A DNA stretch of 39,616 nt from Verrucomicrobiota bacterium (GTDB lineage: Bacteria > Verrucomicrobiota > Verrucomicrobiia > Verrucomicrobiales > Akkermansiaceae). The DNA lies in assembly GCA_027619375.1 (NCBI GenBank), contig JAQCFL010000008.1, positions 1 through 39,616 of the forward strand. Reading direction: 5' to 3'. Shown one piece after another: positions 24,265-32,537 of the stretch. How positions within the stretch are numbered: position 1 is the stretch's first letter; each line of letters opens with the position of its first letter. The notes beneath the pieces were generated by a model, which was not told the DNA's origin, made no database searches, and saw only the letters and a program-made list of their open reading frames with translations. The position numbers and the translations under genes were made by a program.

Positions 24265-25950
24265 CTACCCTTTCTGCTTCGCCCACGAGTCCCGCAATCC
24301 AATCGTTTGACAGAAGATCGGCTCCTCGCCCGGACGGTGAAGCACACAATCTGCGGAAAAATAACCGATCCGCTCGAACTGACAGAGGAATCCCGGCTCC
24401 ACCGCCTCCAATCCCGGCTCCAACTTCACCCCCTGCAGCACCTTGAGGGAATCCGGATTCAGACAGCTGAGAAATCCACCCTCCGCCCCATCGGGATCCT
24501 CCGCCGTGAACAGGCGATCATAAAGCCGCACCTCGGCATCCCGGGACTGCTCCGCGCTCACCCAGTGAATGGCCGCCTTGCAGACCACCCCTTCCGGCGC
24601 ATTCTCGCCAATCGTTCCCGGAAGAAACTCGCAATGCACCTCGGTGACCTGCCCGGTCACCGCATCGACCACGTGACCGACATGCTTGATGATGTACCCC
24701 CCCCGCAACCGCACCGCCCCGTCCGGCCTCAGGCGGAAATACTTCTTGGGCGGATCAATCTCGAAGTCCTCCCGCTCGATCCACAACTCCCGCCCCAACG
24801 GCAGCTTCCGCGTGCCAGCCTCGGGGTCTTCCGGATTGTTCTGCACATCGACCTCCTCGCTCCCGCCCTCCGGATAGTTCACCAGCACCACCTTCAGCGG
24901 ATCGAGCACGGCCATCCGGCGCGGCGCGGTCTTGTTGAGCACCTCCCGCACGGCGTGTTCCAACACGGCCATGTCGGTGATCCCCTTGAACTTCGTGATC
25001 CCCACCCCTTCGCAAAATGTGCGGATCGCCGCCGGCGGATAACCCCGACGACGCATCCCGGAGAGGGTCGGCATGCGCGGATCGTCCCAACCGGATACAT
25101 GCTTCTCCTGCACCAACTGCAGGAGCTTGCGCTTGCTCATCACCGTGTAGGTCAGGTTCAACCGCGAAAACTCGATCTGCCTCGGCACGGCCGGCACCGG
25201 ACAATTCCGCACCACCCAATCGTAGAGCGGACGATGATCCTCGAACTCCAAGGTGCACAGCGAATGCGTGATGTGCTCCTTGGCGTCTTCCAGCGGATGC
25301 GCGAAGTCATACATCGGATAAATACACCAGGCCTCCCCGGTGTTGTGATGGCTAGCGTGAATAATCCGATAGAGCGCCGGATCACGCATGTTCAAGTTCG
25401 GCGAAGCCATGTCGATCTTCGCCCGAAGCACCGCCTTGCCGTCGGGAACCTCCCCCGCCTTCATCTTCTCAAAGAGCTCCAGATTCTCCTCCCGCGAGCG
25501 ATCCCGATACGGCGACTCCGCTCCCGGCTCGGTCAGATTCCCCCGGCCAGCACGCACTTCCTCGACGCTCTGCTCATCCACGTAGGCTTTTCCGTCTTCA
25601 ATCAACTTCACCGCGCACTCGTAAAAGTAGTCGAAATAGTTGCTGGCATAATAGAGGTGCTCGCCCCAATCAAATCCCAGCCAACGCACGTCCGCGATGA
25701 TGCTGTCGACGTATTCCTGGTCCTCCTTGGCGGGATTGGTGTCGTCAAACCGCAGGTGGCACCGCGCCCCCGTCGCCGCGTTCTCCCGGGCGATCCCGAA
25801 ACTCAGGCAGATCGCCTTGGCGTGCCCGATGTGCAGGTAGCCGTTCGGCTCGGGCGGAAAGCGCGTCACTGTGGTCTGGTGTTTCCCGCTCGCCAGATCC
25901 TCGGCGATGATCTCCCGAATAAAGTCCCGCTTCTGCTGCTCCTTGCTCAT
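24265..25950 (-). CDS. glnS: glutaminyl-tRNA synthetase
   Basis: The start is at [10 protein letters not shown] (25950), seven bases after the stop of the M20 peptidase; this gives 561 residues against 554 in E. coli. The class I signatures are HIGH at 40-43 in [14 protein letters not shown] and the KMSKS-like [19 protein letters not shown] and [18 protein letters not shown] are characteristic of GlnRS. It charges tRNA-Gln directly, implying that this organism does not depend solely on the GatCAB route. Together with the peptidase upstream it forms a same-strand block leading into exbB. Confidence 0.97.
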   Translation of the reverse strand: MSKEQQKRDFIREIIAEDLASGKHQTTVTRFPPEPNGYLHIGHAKAICLSFGIARENAATGARCHLRFDDTNPAKEDQEYVDSIIADVRWLGFDWGEHLYYASNYFDYFYECAVKLIEDGKAYVDEQSVEEVRAGRGNLTEPGAESPYRDRSREENLELFEKMKAGEVPDGKAVLRAKIDMASPNLNMRDPALYRIIHASHHNTGEAWCIYPMYDFAHPLEDAKEHITHSLCTLEFEDHRPLYDWVVRNCPVPAVPRQIEFSRLNLTYTVMSKRKLLQLVQEKHVSGWDDPRMPTLSGMRRRGYPPAAIRTFCEGVGITKFKGITDMAVLEHAVREVLNKTAPRRMAVLDPLKVVLVNYPEGGSEEVDVQNNPEDPEAGTRKLPLGRELWIEREDFEIDPPKKYFRLRPDGAVRLRGGYIIKHVGHVVDAVTGQVTEVHCEFLPGTIGENAPEGVVCKAAIHWVSAEQSRDAEVRLYDRLFTAEDPDGAEGGFLSCLNPDSLKVLQGVKLEPGLEAVEPGFLCQFERIGYFSADCVLHRPGEEPIFCQTIGLRDSWAKQKG

Positions 25951-25957
25951 GATTGCT

Positions 25958-27295
25958 TCAGACCGTCTTGCTGAGTTCATCGAGGAGGATGCGGTTCATC
26001 CGGATCCCCGCTTCGAAATTCACCACCGCGAAATTCTCGTTGGGCGAATGGATTTGGCAATCCGGCAGGGCCAGGCCGAGCAACAGGGTGTCCGCTCCAA
26101 GCACCTCCTTGAAGTCCTGCACGATCGGAATGCTCCCACCCTCGCGGATCAACACCGGATCCGCCCCAAAGCTCTTCCTCAACGCCTCCTGCGCCGCCTT
26201 CCCATACTTGGAATTCGGATCGGTGTGGTAGGCGCTGCCGTAGTGGCCGTCCACGATCTCCAGCGTCACCCCGCTCGGGCAGTGTTTCTCCAGATGCTTC
26301 CGCACTTTCGCCAGAATGTCGGCCGGCTTCTGATTGGGCACGAGGCGGAAGGACAGCTTCACCTGCGTCTTCGCCGGCAGCACCGTCTTCGAGCCCTCCC
26401 CCTGATAACCTCCGCCGATCCCGTTCACCTCCGCCGTGGGACGCGCCCACAATCGTTCCGCCGAACTGAATCCGGCTTCTCCGAACAACTCCCGCGAACC
26501 GGTCACTTTCAGCACATCCGCCCCGCTGACGCCCGGCACCGTCGCCCACATCTCCCGCTCCCATTGCTCCAGGTCCGCCACGTCATCGTAGAATCCCTCC
26601 ACCGCGACCCGCCCCGCCTCATCGTGCAGACTCGCCACCAACCGCGCGGCCACCGTGGCCGGGTTGGCCACCACGCCGCCATAAACCCCGGAGTGCAAAT
26701 CCCGCGCCGGACCGTGCACCCAGAACTCGCAACAGGCGATCCCCCGCAAGCCATACCCCAGCGTCGGCACTCCCGGGGCCACCATCCCGGTGTCACTCAC
26801 CACGATCACATCGCAGGCGAACTCCTCGCGGTTCTGCTCCAGAAACGGCCGCAGATTCGGCGAACCAATCTCCTCCTCCCCCTCCAGCAGCACCGTCAAA
26901 TTCACCGGCAACTCCCCCTTCTCCTCCATCGTCTCCGCGATGCCGCACAAATGCGCGAAGTGCTGCCCCTTGTTGTCGGTGGAACCCCGCGCCCAGATCT
27001 TCCCATCCTTCTCGACCGGCTCAAACGGCGGACTGTCCCAGAGATTCAGCGGATCGACCGGTTGCACGTCATAGTGGCCGTAGAGCAGCACATTCACCCG
27101 ACCGGCCTCATGCTTGTTCTTGCCCACCACCACCGGATGCCCGGGCGTCGTCTGCACTTCCGACTCCAGCCCGGCCTCCTTGATCTTTCCCGCCAACCAC
27201 TCCGCACAGGCCGCCACATCCTCCTTGTGCGCCGAGTCGGTGGAAATACTGGGAAAGCGGAGAAGTTCGAAGAGTTGTTCCTGCCAACGGTTCAT
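25958..27295 (-). CDS. M20-family dipeptidase
   Basis: The start is taken at [19 protein letters not shown] (27295), the family N-terminus, giving 445 residues; the ORF opens 33 codons earlier without homology-like sequence. Metal-binding and catalytic motifs are [12 protein letters not shown] (His74, Asp76), [10 protein letters not shown] (Asp107), EGEEEIGS (Glu140/141), and the later HSGVYGG and REGGSIPIV. These define the M20 dinuclear-zinc dipeptidases of the CNDP/PepV-like group. It is likely cytoplasmic, since no signal peptide follows this start, and would hydrolyse dipeptides. It is directly upstream of glnS with a seven-base gap. Confidence 0.92.
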   Translation of the reverse strand: MNRWQEQLFELLRFPSISTDSAHKEDVAACAEWLAGKIKEAGLESEVQTTPGHPVVVGKNKHEAGRVNVLLYGHYDVQPVDPLNLWDSPPFEPVEKDGKIWARGSTDNKGQHFAHLCGIAETMEEKGELPVNLTVLLEGEEEIGSPNLRPFLEQNREEFACDVIVVSDTGMVAPGVPTLGYGLRGIACCEFWVHGPARDLHSGVYGGVVANPATVAARLVASLHDEAGRVAVEGFYDDVADLEQWEREMWATVPGVSGADVLKVTGSRELFGEAGFSSAERLWARPTAEVNGIGGGYQGEGSKTVLPAKTQVKLSFRLVPNQKPADILAKVRKHLEKHCPSGVTLEIVDGHYGSAYHTDPNSKYGKAAQEALRKSFGADPVLIREGGSIPIVQDFKEVLGADTLLLGLALPDCQIHSPNENFAVVNFEAGIRMNRILLDELSKTV

Positions 27296-27375
27296 GCCGC
27301 ATGGATGCCGGGCCTCGCCCCAAGCCGCAAGAACGAACAGTGATCCCCGAAAATTTCTGTCCCTGTCGGCCCTTG

Positions 27376-27425
27376 GTTGGCGCTCCCCAGCCAACGGCTA
27401 AAGGAGCACGGGCGTCCCGCCTGTG
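27376..27425. repeat. two intergenic hairpins, second with TCC loop
   Basis: The first (27376-27395) pairs GTTGGC with GCCAAC across eight bases. The second (27407-27425) pairs CACGGGCG with CGCCTGTG (8 bp, one G-T) around TCC. The second ends CTGTGAAA, the same as the hairpin at 10216-10234. They lie between the M20 peptidase gene and the next upstream gene, with no T tract. Confidence 0.55.
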
Positions 27426-27442
27426 AAACCTCGCGATGCCCC

Positions 27443-27721
27443 CTACCCGTTAGGATCGTTCTCTCGCATCACCCGCAGAAAGTCATAAACTCCCAGCAAA
27501 AACAAAAAAATCGCCAGAAACCCGCACCCCCCCCACCAAAAGGCGAAACGGATCACCGATTCCTCCAGCCACGCCGCCAAGGGCCAAGTGCCGAGCGCAA
27601 ACATGACCAGCAGAGCCCCAATCACATAGAGGATGAAATTCCGCCGGGCACTGCGCTCACGCAAAATGGATCGGGACAGCCCGACGATCACTGCAATCCA
27701 AGATCCATCTTTCTTCCCCAT
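27443..27721 (-). CDS. small two-helix membrane protein, unknown
   Basis: The protein is 92 residues. Two hydrophobic helices (FILYVIGALLVMFALGTWPL and FAFWWGGCGFLAIFLFLLGVYDFL) are joined by a short acidic loop, with a basic N-terminal segment (LSRSILRERSARRN) and a charged C-terminus (RVMRENDPNG). The hydrophobic pattern is coherent and nothing else occupies the region, so I take it as real. The family is not recognised. A GAGGG lies about 13 bases before the ATG. Confidence 0.6.
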   Translation of the reverse strand: MGKKDGSWIAVIVGLSRSILRERSARRNFILYVIGALLVMFALGTWPLAAWLEESVIRFAFWWGGCGFLAIFLFLLGVYDFLRVMRENDPNG

Positions 27722-27820
27722 AAGTTCGGAAAACCCTCGCCGATCGATCCGCTGAGGTCAAACCCCACCGCACCAAGCCGACAGTCCTCCCCGCTACCCA
27801 CGTGGGGCCAGCAACGAAAC

Positions 27821-28252
27821 TCAGGCCTTTTCCTCGGCCGCAGCCTCAGGAGCAGCTTCCTCAGCAGGCTCTTCAGGAGCGGTCTCCTCAGCAGCAGGTG
27901 CCTCGGGAGCAGCTTCCTCAGCAACGGGTGCCTCAGCAGCGGCCGGAGTCTCCTCCACCGCAGGCGCTGCTGCCGCAGGCGTCTCCTCAGCCGGCATTTC
28001 AGCGGCGGGAGCGGCCTTCGTGGCTGCTACTTTCTTGGCAGCCTTCTTGGCGGGCGCCTTTTTCGCCGCCTTCTTGGCTGCTTTTTTCACTGCCTTCTTG
28101 GCTGCTTTTTTCACTGCCTTCTTGGCAGCAGGCTTCGAAGCTTTCGGAGTCGACTTCGCAAGCGCGGCCTGCGATTTCGATTGCTCCTTCTTGCGTTTCA
28201 AATACTGCTTCCGGCGGCGCCGCTTGATAACCTTGTTGAGCTGCTTTCCCAT
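27821..28252 (-). CDS. Lys/Ala-rich histone H1-like protein with acidic tail
   Basis: The protein is 143 residues with sharply split charge. Residues 1-23 (MGKQLNKVIKRRRRKQYLKRKKE) are Arg/Lys-rich. Residues of about 38-75 are AKKAAKK-type repeats like the tails of bacterial H1-like and AlgP/HctB-type nucleoid proteins. Residues from about 84 to the end are almost only Glu, Ala and Pro. The basic half would bind DNA or RNA; the acidic tail could regulate this or recruit partners. No globular domain is visible. A TTGACA on the minus strand (28289-28284), inside the 82-base gap shared with rlmI, is a possible -35. The coding DNA contains exact tandem repeats. Confidence 0.8.
   Translation of the reverse strand: MGKQLNKVIKRRRRKQYLKRKKEQSKSQAALAKSTPKASKPAAKKAVKKAAKKAVKKAAKKAAKKAPAKKAAKKVAATKAAPAAEMPAEETPAAAAPAVEETPAAAEAPVAEEAAPEAPAAEETAPEEPAEEAAPEAAAEEKA
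28071..28118 (-). repeat. 24-base tandem duplication inside the histone-like gene
   Basis: Two exact adjacent 24-base units (28071-28094 and 28095-28118), each encoding eight residues of the AVKKAAKK type. Exact identity at the DNA level suggests recent slippage, so length may vary between strains. Confidence 0.85.
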
Positions 28253-28334
28253 AGGGTGGGCGAGGCTTTAGGCGTCCCACCCCTGTCAATCAAGCGAAAT
28301 CCTTTGCCGAATTCCCTTCGGACACCCAAACAAC

Positions 28335-29495
28335 ATGCCCGGCATCATCGTCAATCCCCGCTCCCGCATTTTCCACGGCCACGATTGGGTCTATGCCAGC
28401 GAGATTAAAAAACTCTTCGGCGACCCCCAACCCGGCGAGGTCATCTCCCTGAAAGACTACAAGGACCGGCCCCTCGGCTCCGCCATTTACAACCCGGCCA
28501 GCCAGATCGTGGCCCGCCGCTTCTCCCGCCGCCGCCAGGACCTCGACCGCGAGTTCTTCCACCGCCGCATCGGCCTCGCCCTCGCCCTCCGCGACCGCCT
28601 CCCCGTCAATCCCCGTCTCGCCCGTCTCGTCTGGAGCGAATCCGACGGCCTCCCCGGCATCATCGTCGACCGCTACGGCCCCCATCTCGTCCTCCAGACC
28701 CTCACTCTGGCCATGGACAAGCGCAAGGAACTCATCGCCGAGGTCCTCGTCGAACTCCTCAGCCCCGAGAGCATCATCCTCCGCAATGACTCCCCCATGC
28801 GCAAAGCGGAGGGCCTCGAGGTGGAGACCGGCGTCCTCCATGGCAGCGATCCCGGTCCCTTCCTCGTCGAAAATGGCGATCTGGAATACCACGTCGAACT
28901 CATCAGCGGCCAGAAAACCGGCCTCTACCTCGATCAACTCGACGCCTACACCGAAATCGCCGCCCTCGCCGAAGGCAAACGCGTCCTCGACTGCTTTTCC
29001 AATCACGGCGGATTCGGCCTCGCCTGCGCCAAAGCCGGCGCCGCGTCGGTCACCTGCGTGGACATTTCCCCCGAGGCCATCGCCGCCGTGCAGGAAAATG
29101 CCCGCCTCAACAATGTGGAGATCACCGCTGTGGAGGCCAACGTCTTCGACTACCTGAAGACCTGCGAAGAACAGTTCGACCTCATCATCCTCGATCCCCC
29201 CTCCTTCACCCGCAGCAAGAAGGCCCTCAACGACGCCATGCGCGGCTACAAGGAAATCCACCTCCGCGCCCTCAAACTCCTCGACCGCGATGGCTACCTC
29301 TCCACCTTTTCCTGCTCCCACCACGTCTCCCGCTCCCACTTCTTCGAGAACATCAACGAAGCCTCGGTGGATGCCAAACGCTCCCTGCGCCTCGTCCAAT
29401 CCCACGCCCAGCGCTGCGATCACCCCGTCCTCGTCAGCATCCCCGAAACGGAATACCTGAAGGGATTCACCTTCCAACTCCTCCCCGCCAGATGA
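28335..29495 (+). CDS. rlmI: 23S rRNA (cytosine-C5) methyltransferase, RlmI-type
   Basis: The protein is 386 residues; E. coli RlmI is 396. The N-terminal PUA-like domain spans about 1-75 (NPRSRIFHGHDWVYASEI). An RNase-fold middle holds SDGLPGIIVDRYG, and LISGQKTGLYLDQ precedes the Rossmann methyltransferase. The SAM site is LDCFSNHGGFGLACAKAGA, motif IV is ILDPPSFTRSKKAL, and the probable catalytic Cys is in TFSCSHHVS. RlmI makes m5C1962 in E. coli 23S rRNA. The downstream gene overlaps its stop by four bases, so they are coupled. The coding strand is markedly C-rich, which explains the 395-codon antisense ORF. Confidence 0.92.
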   Translation: MPGIIVNPRSRIFHGHDWVYASEIKKLFGDPQPGEVISLKDYKDRPLGSAIYNPASQIVARRFSRRRQDLDREFFHRRIGLALALRDRLPVNPRLARLVWSESDGLPGIIVDRYGPHLVLQTLTLAMDKRKELIAEVLVELLSPESIILRNDSPMRKAEGLEVETGVLHGSDPGPFLVENGDLEYHVELISGQKTGLYLDQLDAYTEIAALAEGKRVLDCFSNHGGFGLACAKAGAASVTCVDISPEAIAAVQENARLNNVEITAVEANVFDYLKTCEEQFDLIILDPPSFTRSKKALNDAMRGYKEIHLRALKLLDRDGYLSTFSCSHHVSRSHFFENINEASVDAKRSLRLVQSHAQRCDHPVLVSIPETEYLKGFTFQLLPAR

Positions 29496-29989
29496 AACTG
29501 CCCTGGGTCAAGCTCTCCGCCTTCCTCCTCCTCGGACTCGGCGCGGCGATCTACCTCTGGTGGCACCTCTCCGACGAGCAGGCCGTCCTCCGCCAAACCG
29601 ACGCCCTCTTCGAAACAGCCTCCGTCCAACGCCTCTCCCTCGGCGACGCCGACAAACCCCTCCAGGTCTTCCGCTCCATCATTGCCGACCCCTTCATTCT
29701 CAAAGGCAGCGACCCCATCCCCTCCGGCACCTACTCCGAAGCCGAGGCCGTGGCCCTCCTCAAGGACTTCCGCGACAACGTGGGCGGCTCCCGCATCCGC
29801 CGCCTGGAGACCGCCGTGGCCTTTCCCGACCCCGACGAAGCCCGCGTCGAGACCCTCATCGAGGTCGATCTCTCCTGGGGCCGGGGACCCCACAGCGTCG
29901 ATAAATTCAAGGCTGAGCTCCTTTTCCAGCGCACCCCGGAGGGCTGGATTCTCACCCGCGCCGCCTTCCTGCACCGTCCCGGCAAATAA
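29492..29989 (+). CDS. membrane-anchored hypothetical protein
   Basis: The protein is 165 residues. Residues of about 7-26 ([20 protein letters not shown]) form an uncleaved signal anchor, with the rest outside the cytoplasm. The soluble part has alternating helices and strands and ends [27 protein letters not shown], which recalls the final strands of NTF2/SnoaL-like folds; this is only a resemblance. ATGA overlap with rlmI means coupled translation. It precedes rpsP by 56 bases. No family is recognised. Confidence 0.7.
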   Translation: MKLPWVKLSAFLLLGLGAAIYLWWHLSDEQAVLRQTDALFETASVQRLSLGDADKPLQVFRSIIADPFILKGSDPIPSGTYSEAEAVALLKDFRDNVGGSRIRRLETAVAFPDPDEARVETLIEVDLSWGRGPHSVDKFKAELLFQRTPEGWILTRAAFLHRPGK

Positions 29990-30002
29990 ATCTTGGCAAA
30001 GC

Positions 30003-30016
30003 GGGGGTTTTCCCCC
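30003..30016 (+). other. GGGGG-TTTT-CCCCC hairpin before rpsP
   Basis: A 5 bp all-GC stem with a TTTT loop lies between the hypothetical gene and rpsP, 30 bases before the rpsP ATG. It could be a weak processing or attenuation structure. It has no T tract. Confidence 0.3.
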
Positions 30017-30045
30017 AACTTCCGCCGCCCCGAACCGCAATATTC

Positions 30046-30291
30046 ATGGTTTCTCTTCGACTCACACGCAAAGGTACTAAGGACCGCCCCTTCTATAAGA
30101 TTGTGGCTATTGACTCTCGCAAGCGCCGTGATGGCCGCTTCATCGAACAACTCGGAGTTTACGACCCCATGCAAGAGGGCGTGAACTACAAGGTCGATCT
30201 TGAAGCTGCTGACAAGTGGCTCGGCTGCGGTGCCCGTCCCTCGGTCACCGTCGCCAGCATCATCAAGAAGGCCCGCAGCGCCGCTGCCTAG
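30046..30291 (+). CDS. rpsP: 30S ribosomal protein bS16
   Basis: The protein is 81 residues with the bS16 N-terminus [41 protein letters not shown], followed by the usual middle ([29 protein letters not shown]). It binds 16S rRNA early in small-subunit assembly. No strong Shine-Dalgarno precedes it. In many bacteria rpsP leads rimM-trmD-rplS, but here it is followed by a long repeat-bearing non-coding gap, so that operon is broken or relocated. Confidence 0.96.
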   Translation: MVSLRLTRKGTKDRPFYKIVAIDSRKRRDGRFIEQLGVYDPMQEGVNYKVDLEAADKWLGCGARPSVTVASIIKKARSAAA

Positions 30292-30897
30292 GCCCCGTCC
30301 CGAACGGCTCGGACTTTTTAAAGTCCTCTCGAGGCGCTGGCATGCCTCCTTTGTGCCCTTGCTGGCATGCGTCTCTTTGTGTCCTGAGGCCCGCGTTGGG
30401 ATTCCCTGTCCCATCGGTCACCGAATCTCCTCTCTGCGCTGACCGGAACTCCTCTCCATTCTGGAGGGACATCGAACGGCAGCCAGTGGTCCCACCCTGA
30501 TCCTTATACGCCTCATCAGCGAAGTTGATTTGCACGGAGGCCGCATGGATCGCGACTCCTCATCCCCGGGGGATCAAAGCCATGACCACGGGGTCATCCT
30601 CATCCCGGAGGGATCAAAGCCATTAGCGCGGGGTCGAGGAGCGGAGCGACGACCACCCCGGGAAACGACGGCCCGAACGGGGCCGCACCCCGGCGGGGTG
30701 CCAGCAGCGGACGTTCCGCCCTCCACCTCTCGCGGCGGCGGCGACCCTTGCCAGGGTCGGGAGCACGTGGGACGGTCTACCGGTGGTGTCGTCGCGTTGC
30801 TCCTCAACCACCGGCTAATCGCTCGGTATCCCTCCGGGATGTGTCCAACAATCAGAGTGCCAACACCGGACAACCAGACCAATAGCACGCCTCCCTC
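30292..30897. other. repeat-rich intergenic region between rpsP and vapC
   Basis: About 600 bases without a credible gene. GGACTTTTTAAAGTCC (30311-30326) is a palindrome shortly after rpsP and may serve as a weak terminator. The right half is the structured element at 30557-30841. ORFs called here translate GC-rich hairpins and are not protein-like. Confidence 0.6.
30557..30841. repeat. 285-base non-coding element with terminal inverted repeats and internal hairpins
   Basis: It begins with two tandem units of 40 bases (30557-30596, 30597-30636) sharing GGATCAAAGCCAT and CGGGGTC. The second unit starts CATCCCGGAGGGAT, and the element ends with its reverse complement ATCCCTCCGGGATG (30828-30841). 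The similarity continues inward (CATTAGCG against the inverted CTAATCGC). Internal hairpins include GGCCC/GGGCC (30670-30684), CACCCC/GGGGTG (30686-30700) and CGACCCT/AGGGTCG (30742-30759). From memory, sequences of this style are dispersed in Planctomycetota and Verrucomicrobiota genomes. No transposase is present. Confidence 0.65.
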
Positions 30898-31299
30898 TCA
30901 ACCTTTCAACCGTTTGAACCCGGACAGCTTCGCTGCCCCTTGGTCGAAGGTATAAGTCACCTCCGCTCCCACTGACGCGTTGCGCTGTGCGATCAACGCG
31001 TCGGCAAAGTCTCCTCCCTGCTCTTGATAAATTCGCAGCGCCCGGCGCACACAGCCGTTGTCTTCCAGTTCGAACTCCGCAGTCTTCAGCAATTGCGTCA
31101 GGACAGTCGCAATCTCCTCCCGGGTGTACTTGTACCCGCGAGCCAAAACCCACACGAGTTCGCAGAGCACAATCACCCCTATCCAACCTTGGTCTTCCGC
31201 CGTGCAATTCTTCTTCAGAAATCGCTCCGCCGCAGGAGATTGCTTCGGATCATCGCCGGTGAGAAACCGCACCAGGATATTGGTATCGATTCCAGTCAT
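30898..31299 (-). CDS. vapC: VapC-type PIN-domain ribonuclease toxin
   Basis: The protein is 133 residues, typical VapC size. PIN acidic residues are Asp5 (GIDTNILVRFLTGDD), Glu47 (VLCELVWVLARGY), Asp97/Asp100 (GDFADALIA) and Asp119 (YTFDQGAAKL), matching the Mg-dependent nuclease centre. VapC toxins cleave specific tRNAs or rRNA when the antitoxin is degraded. Its ATG overlaps the vapB stop by four bases. It sits at the edge of a repeat-rich gap, a usual place for mobile toxin-antitoxin pairs. Confidence 0.93.
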   Translation of the reverse strand: MTGIDTNILVRFLTGDDPKQSPAAERFLKKNCTAEDQGWIGVIVLCELVWVLARGYKYTREEIATVLTQLLKTAEFELEDNGCVRRALRIYQEQGGDFADALIAQRNASVGAEVTYTFDQGAAKLSGFKRLKG

Positions 31300-31529
31300 G
31301 CCTCTCCGCCTTGGCCAATGGCCTCATCCATTTCTGCGATACTCAAGCTTCTCGGCGGCTTCGGGAGCAGGCCCTTGAGATCCGCGAGCGTTCCACCAAC
31401 CACTTCCACCATCAACCGCCCCTCGGCATCCAGATGAAAATCCAGCTTGTCGCCCTCATGCAGTCCGATCGCTTCCCGGAGCCCCGCCGGGATCGTGACC
31501 TGCCCCTTGCTGGTAATGGTCGTCGTCAT
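31296..31529 (-). CDS. vapB: AbrB/MazE-fold antitoxin
   Basis: The protein is 77 residues. It starts MTTTITSKGQVTIPAGLREAIGLHEGDKLDFHL, the swapped-hairpin AbrB/SpoVT DNA-binding domain. The C-terminal part (LLPKPPRSLSIAEMDEAI) is the usual toxin-wrapping tail. It would neutralise the downstream VapC and, with it, repress its own promoter. A palindrome lies directly in front of its start codon. Confidence 0.93.
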   Translation of the reverse strand: MTTTITSKGQVTIPAGLREAIGLHEGDKLDFHLDAEGRLMVEVVGGTLADLKGLLPKPPRSLSIAEMDEAIGQGGEA

Positions 31530-31530
31530 T

Positions 31531-31566
31531 CCTTACCTAAGGTAAGGAGTTTTCGACGATTGTCAA
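31531..31566 (-). promoter_or_regulatory. vapBC promoter with overlapping operator
   Basis: On the minus strand TTGACA (31566-31561, perfect -35) is followed by 16 bases and TACCTT (31544-31539). The -10 lies inside the palindrome CCTTACC-TAA-GGTAAGG (31531-31547), which ends one base before the vapB ATG. Binding there would block both promoter and translation start. The predicted leader is only a few bases. Confidence 0.65.
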
Positions 31567-31808
31567 TGGTTGGCGTCCCCCCTCCAGTGGAGCGACCTTA
31601 AAACACCAAAATGCTCCGCCTGAACGCACTTCCCATTTCAAAAATCATCAATCCTAACTCATCAATCAAATCGATTCGGCCATTGGGTCACACGTCAAAA
31701 CGGAGGGTCAAAATCAGCCTTAACGACTTACCACACCGCGACAATCCATCCTTCCCACCGCCCTTTTTCCTTGAGCACCTTCCCGGCCCTCACAAATATG
31801 TGCTCCCG

Positions 31809-32462
31809 ATGAACAAGTATATAGTGGAACTGATCGCGACCTTCTTTCTCGTTCTCATCATCGGCCTCGCCGCCGTTCTCGGCCTGGCCGGGCCCTTCGC
31901 TCCCCTCGCCATCGGCCTCGGCTTGGTCGTGCTTGTTTACATGGGCGGCCACGTCTCAGGAGCCCACTACAACCCCGCCGTCACCCTCGGCATCTTCATC
32001 CGTGGCCGCTGCAAGGGCAGGGAGGTCCTGCCCTACATCCTCGCCGAACTCCTCGGCGCGGTGCTGGCGGCCTTGGTCGTGAAAAACATCTTCGCCGGCC
32101 ACGTGCAGGTCGATGGCAAGGCCGCCGAAATCACCCTCTGGGCCGCCGGAGCCACCGGCCCCGTCATCGCCTCCGAGTCCCTCTTCACCTTCCTCCTCGT
32201 CTTCGTCATCCTCAACGTGGCCACCGCCAAAGGCACCGCCAACAACCAATACTACGGCCTCGCCATCGGATTCACCGTCCTCGTCGGCGTCACCACCGTC
32301 GGCAGCGTCTCCCCCGGCGCATTTAACCCGGCCGCCACGGTGGGACTCGCCCTGATGGGCAAAATGGCCTGGGCCGACACTTGGATGCACTTTCTCCCGC
32401 AGGCCCTGGGTGGCGTTCTCGCCGCCTTCGCCTTCAAAGGCCTCTATCCGGAGGACAAGTAG
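31809..32462 (+). CDS. MIP/aquaporin-family channel
   Basis: The start is at MNKYIVELIATFFLVLIIG (31809), giving 217 residues; the ORF opens 66 codons earlier in non-family sequence. There are six membrane helices with the two half-helix motifs HYNPAVTLG (NPA 55-57) and AFNPAATVG (NPA 173-175). The Arg that normally follows the second NPA (selectivity filter) is Ala here, suggesting a wider or altered pore. It lies about 100 bases before arsR on the same strand; MIP channels in ars loci, such as AqpS, pass arsenite. Codon use is C-rich like the housekeeping genes, unlike the ars genes that follow, so it may be a resident gene next to which the ars genes were inserted. Confidence 0.88.
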   Translation: MNKYIVELIATFFLVLIIGLAAVLGLAGPFAPLAIGLGLVVLVYMGGHVSGAHYNPAVTLGIFIRGRCKGREVLPYILAELLGAVLAALVVKNIFAGHVQVDGKAAEITLWAAGATGPVIASESLFTFLLVFVILNVATAKGTANNQYYGLAIGFTVLVGVTTVGSVSPGAFNPAATVGLALMGKMAWADTWMHFLPQALGGVLAAFAFKGLYPEDK

Positions 32463-32537
32463 AGCTGCCCGACTCCCCTCCTCCCTCCCCGGAAACGCGA
32501 ATCATCGAAAAATAGGATTGACCACCCACCCCGCCAT

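Noticed and set aside
24247-25974. 575-codon plus-strand ORF opposite glnS
   Set aside because: GlnRS signatures on the minus strand are complete; the antisense translation is Arg/His/Pro-rich and non-homologous.
28290-29477. 395-codon minus-strand ORF opposite rlmI
   Set aside because: The RlmI frame has all methyltransferase motifs; the other strand is an Ala/Glu/Gly/Val shadow.
30557-30636. Tandem 40-base repeats as a CRISPR array
   Set aside because: Only two imperfect units without unique spacers between identical repeats, and no cas genes nearby.
30530-30955. 141-codon ORF across the structured repeat element
   Set aside because: It reads through inverted repeats and hairpins; the peptide has no natural character and its end overlaps vapC.
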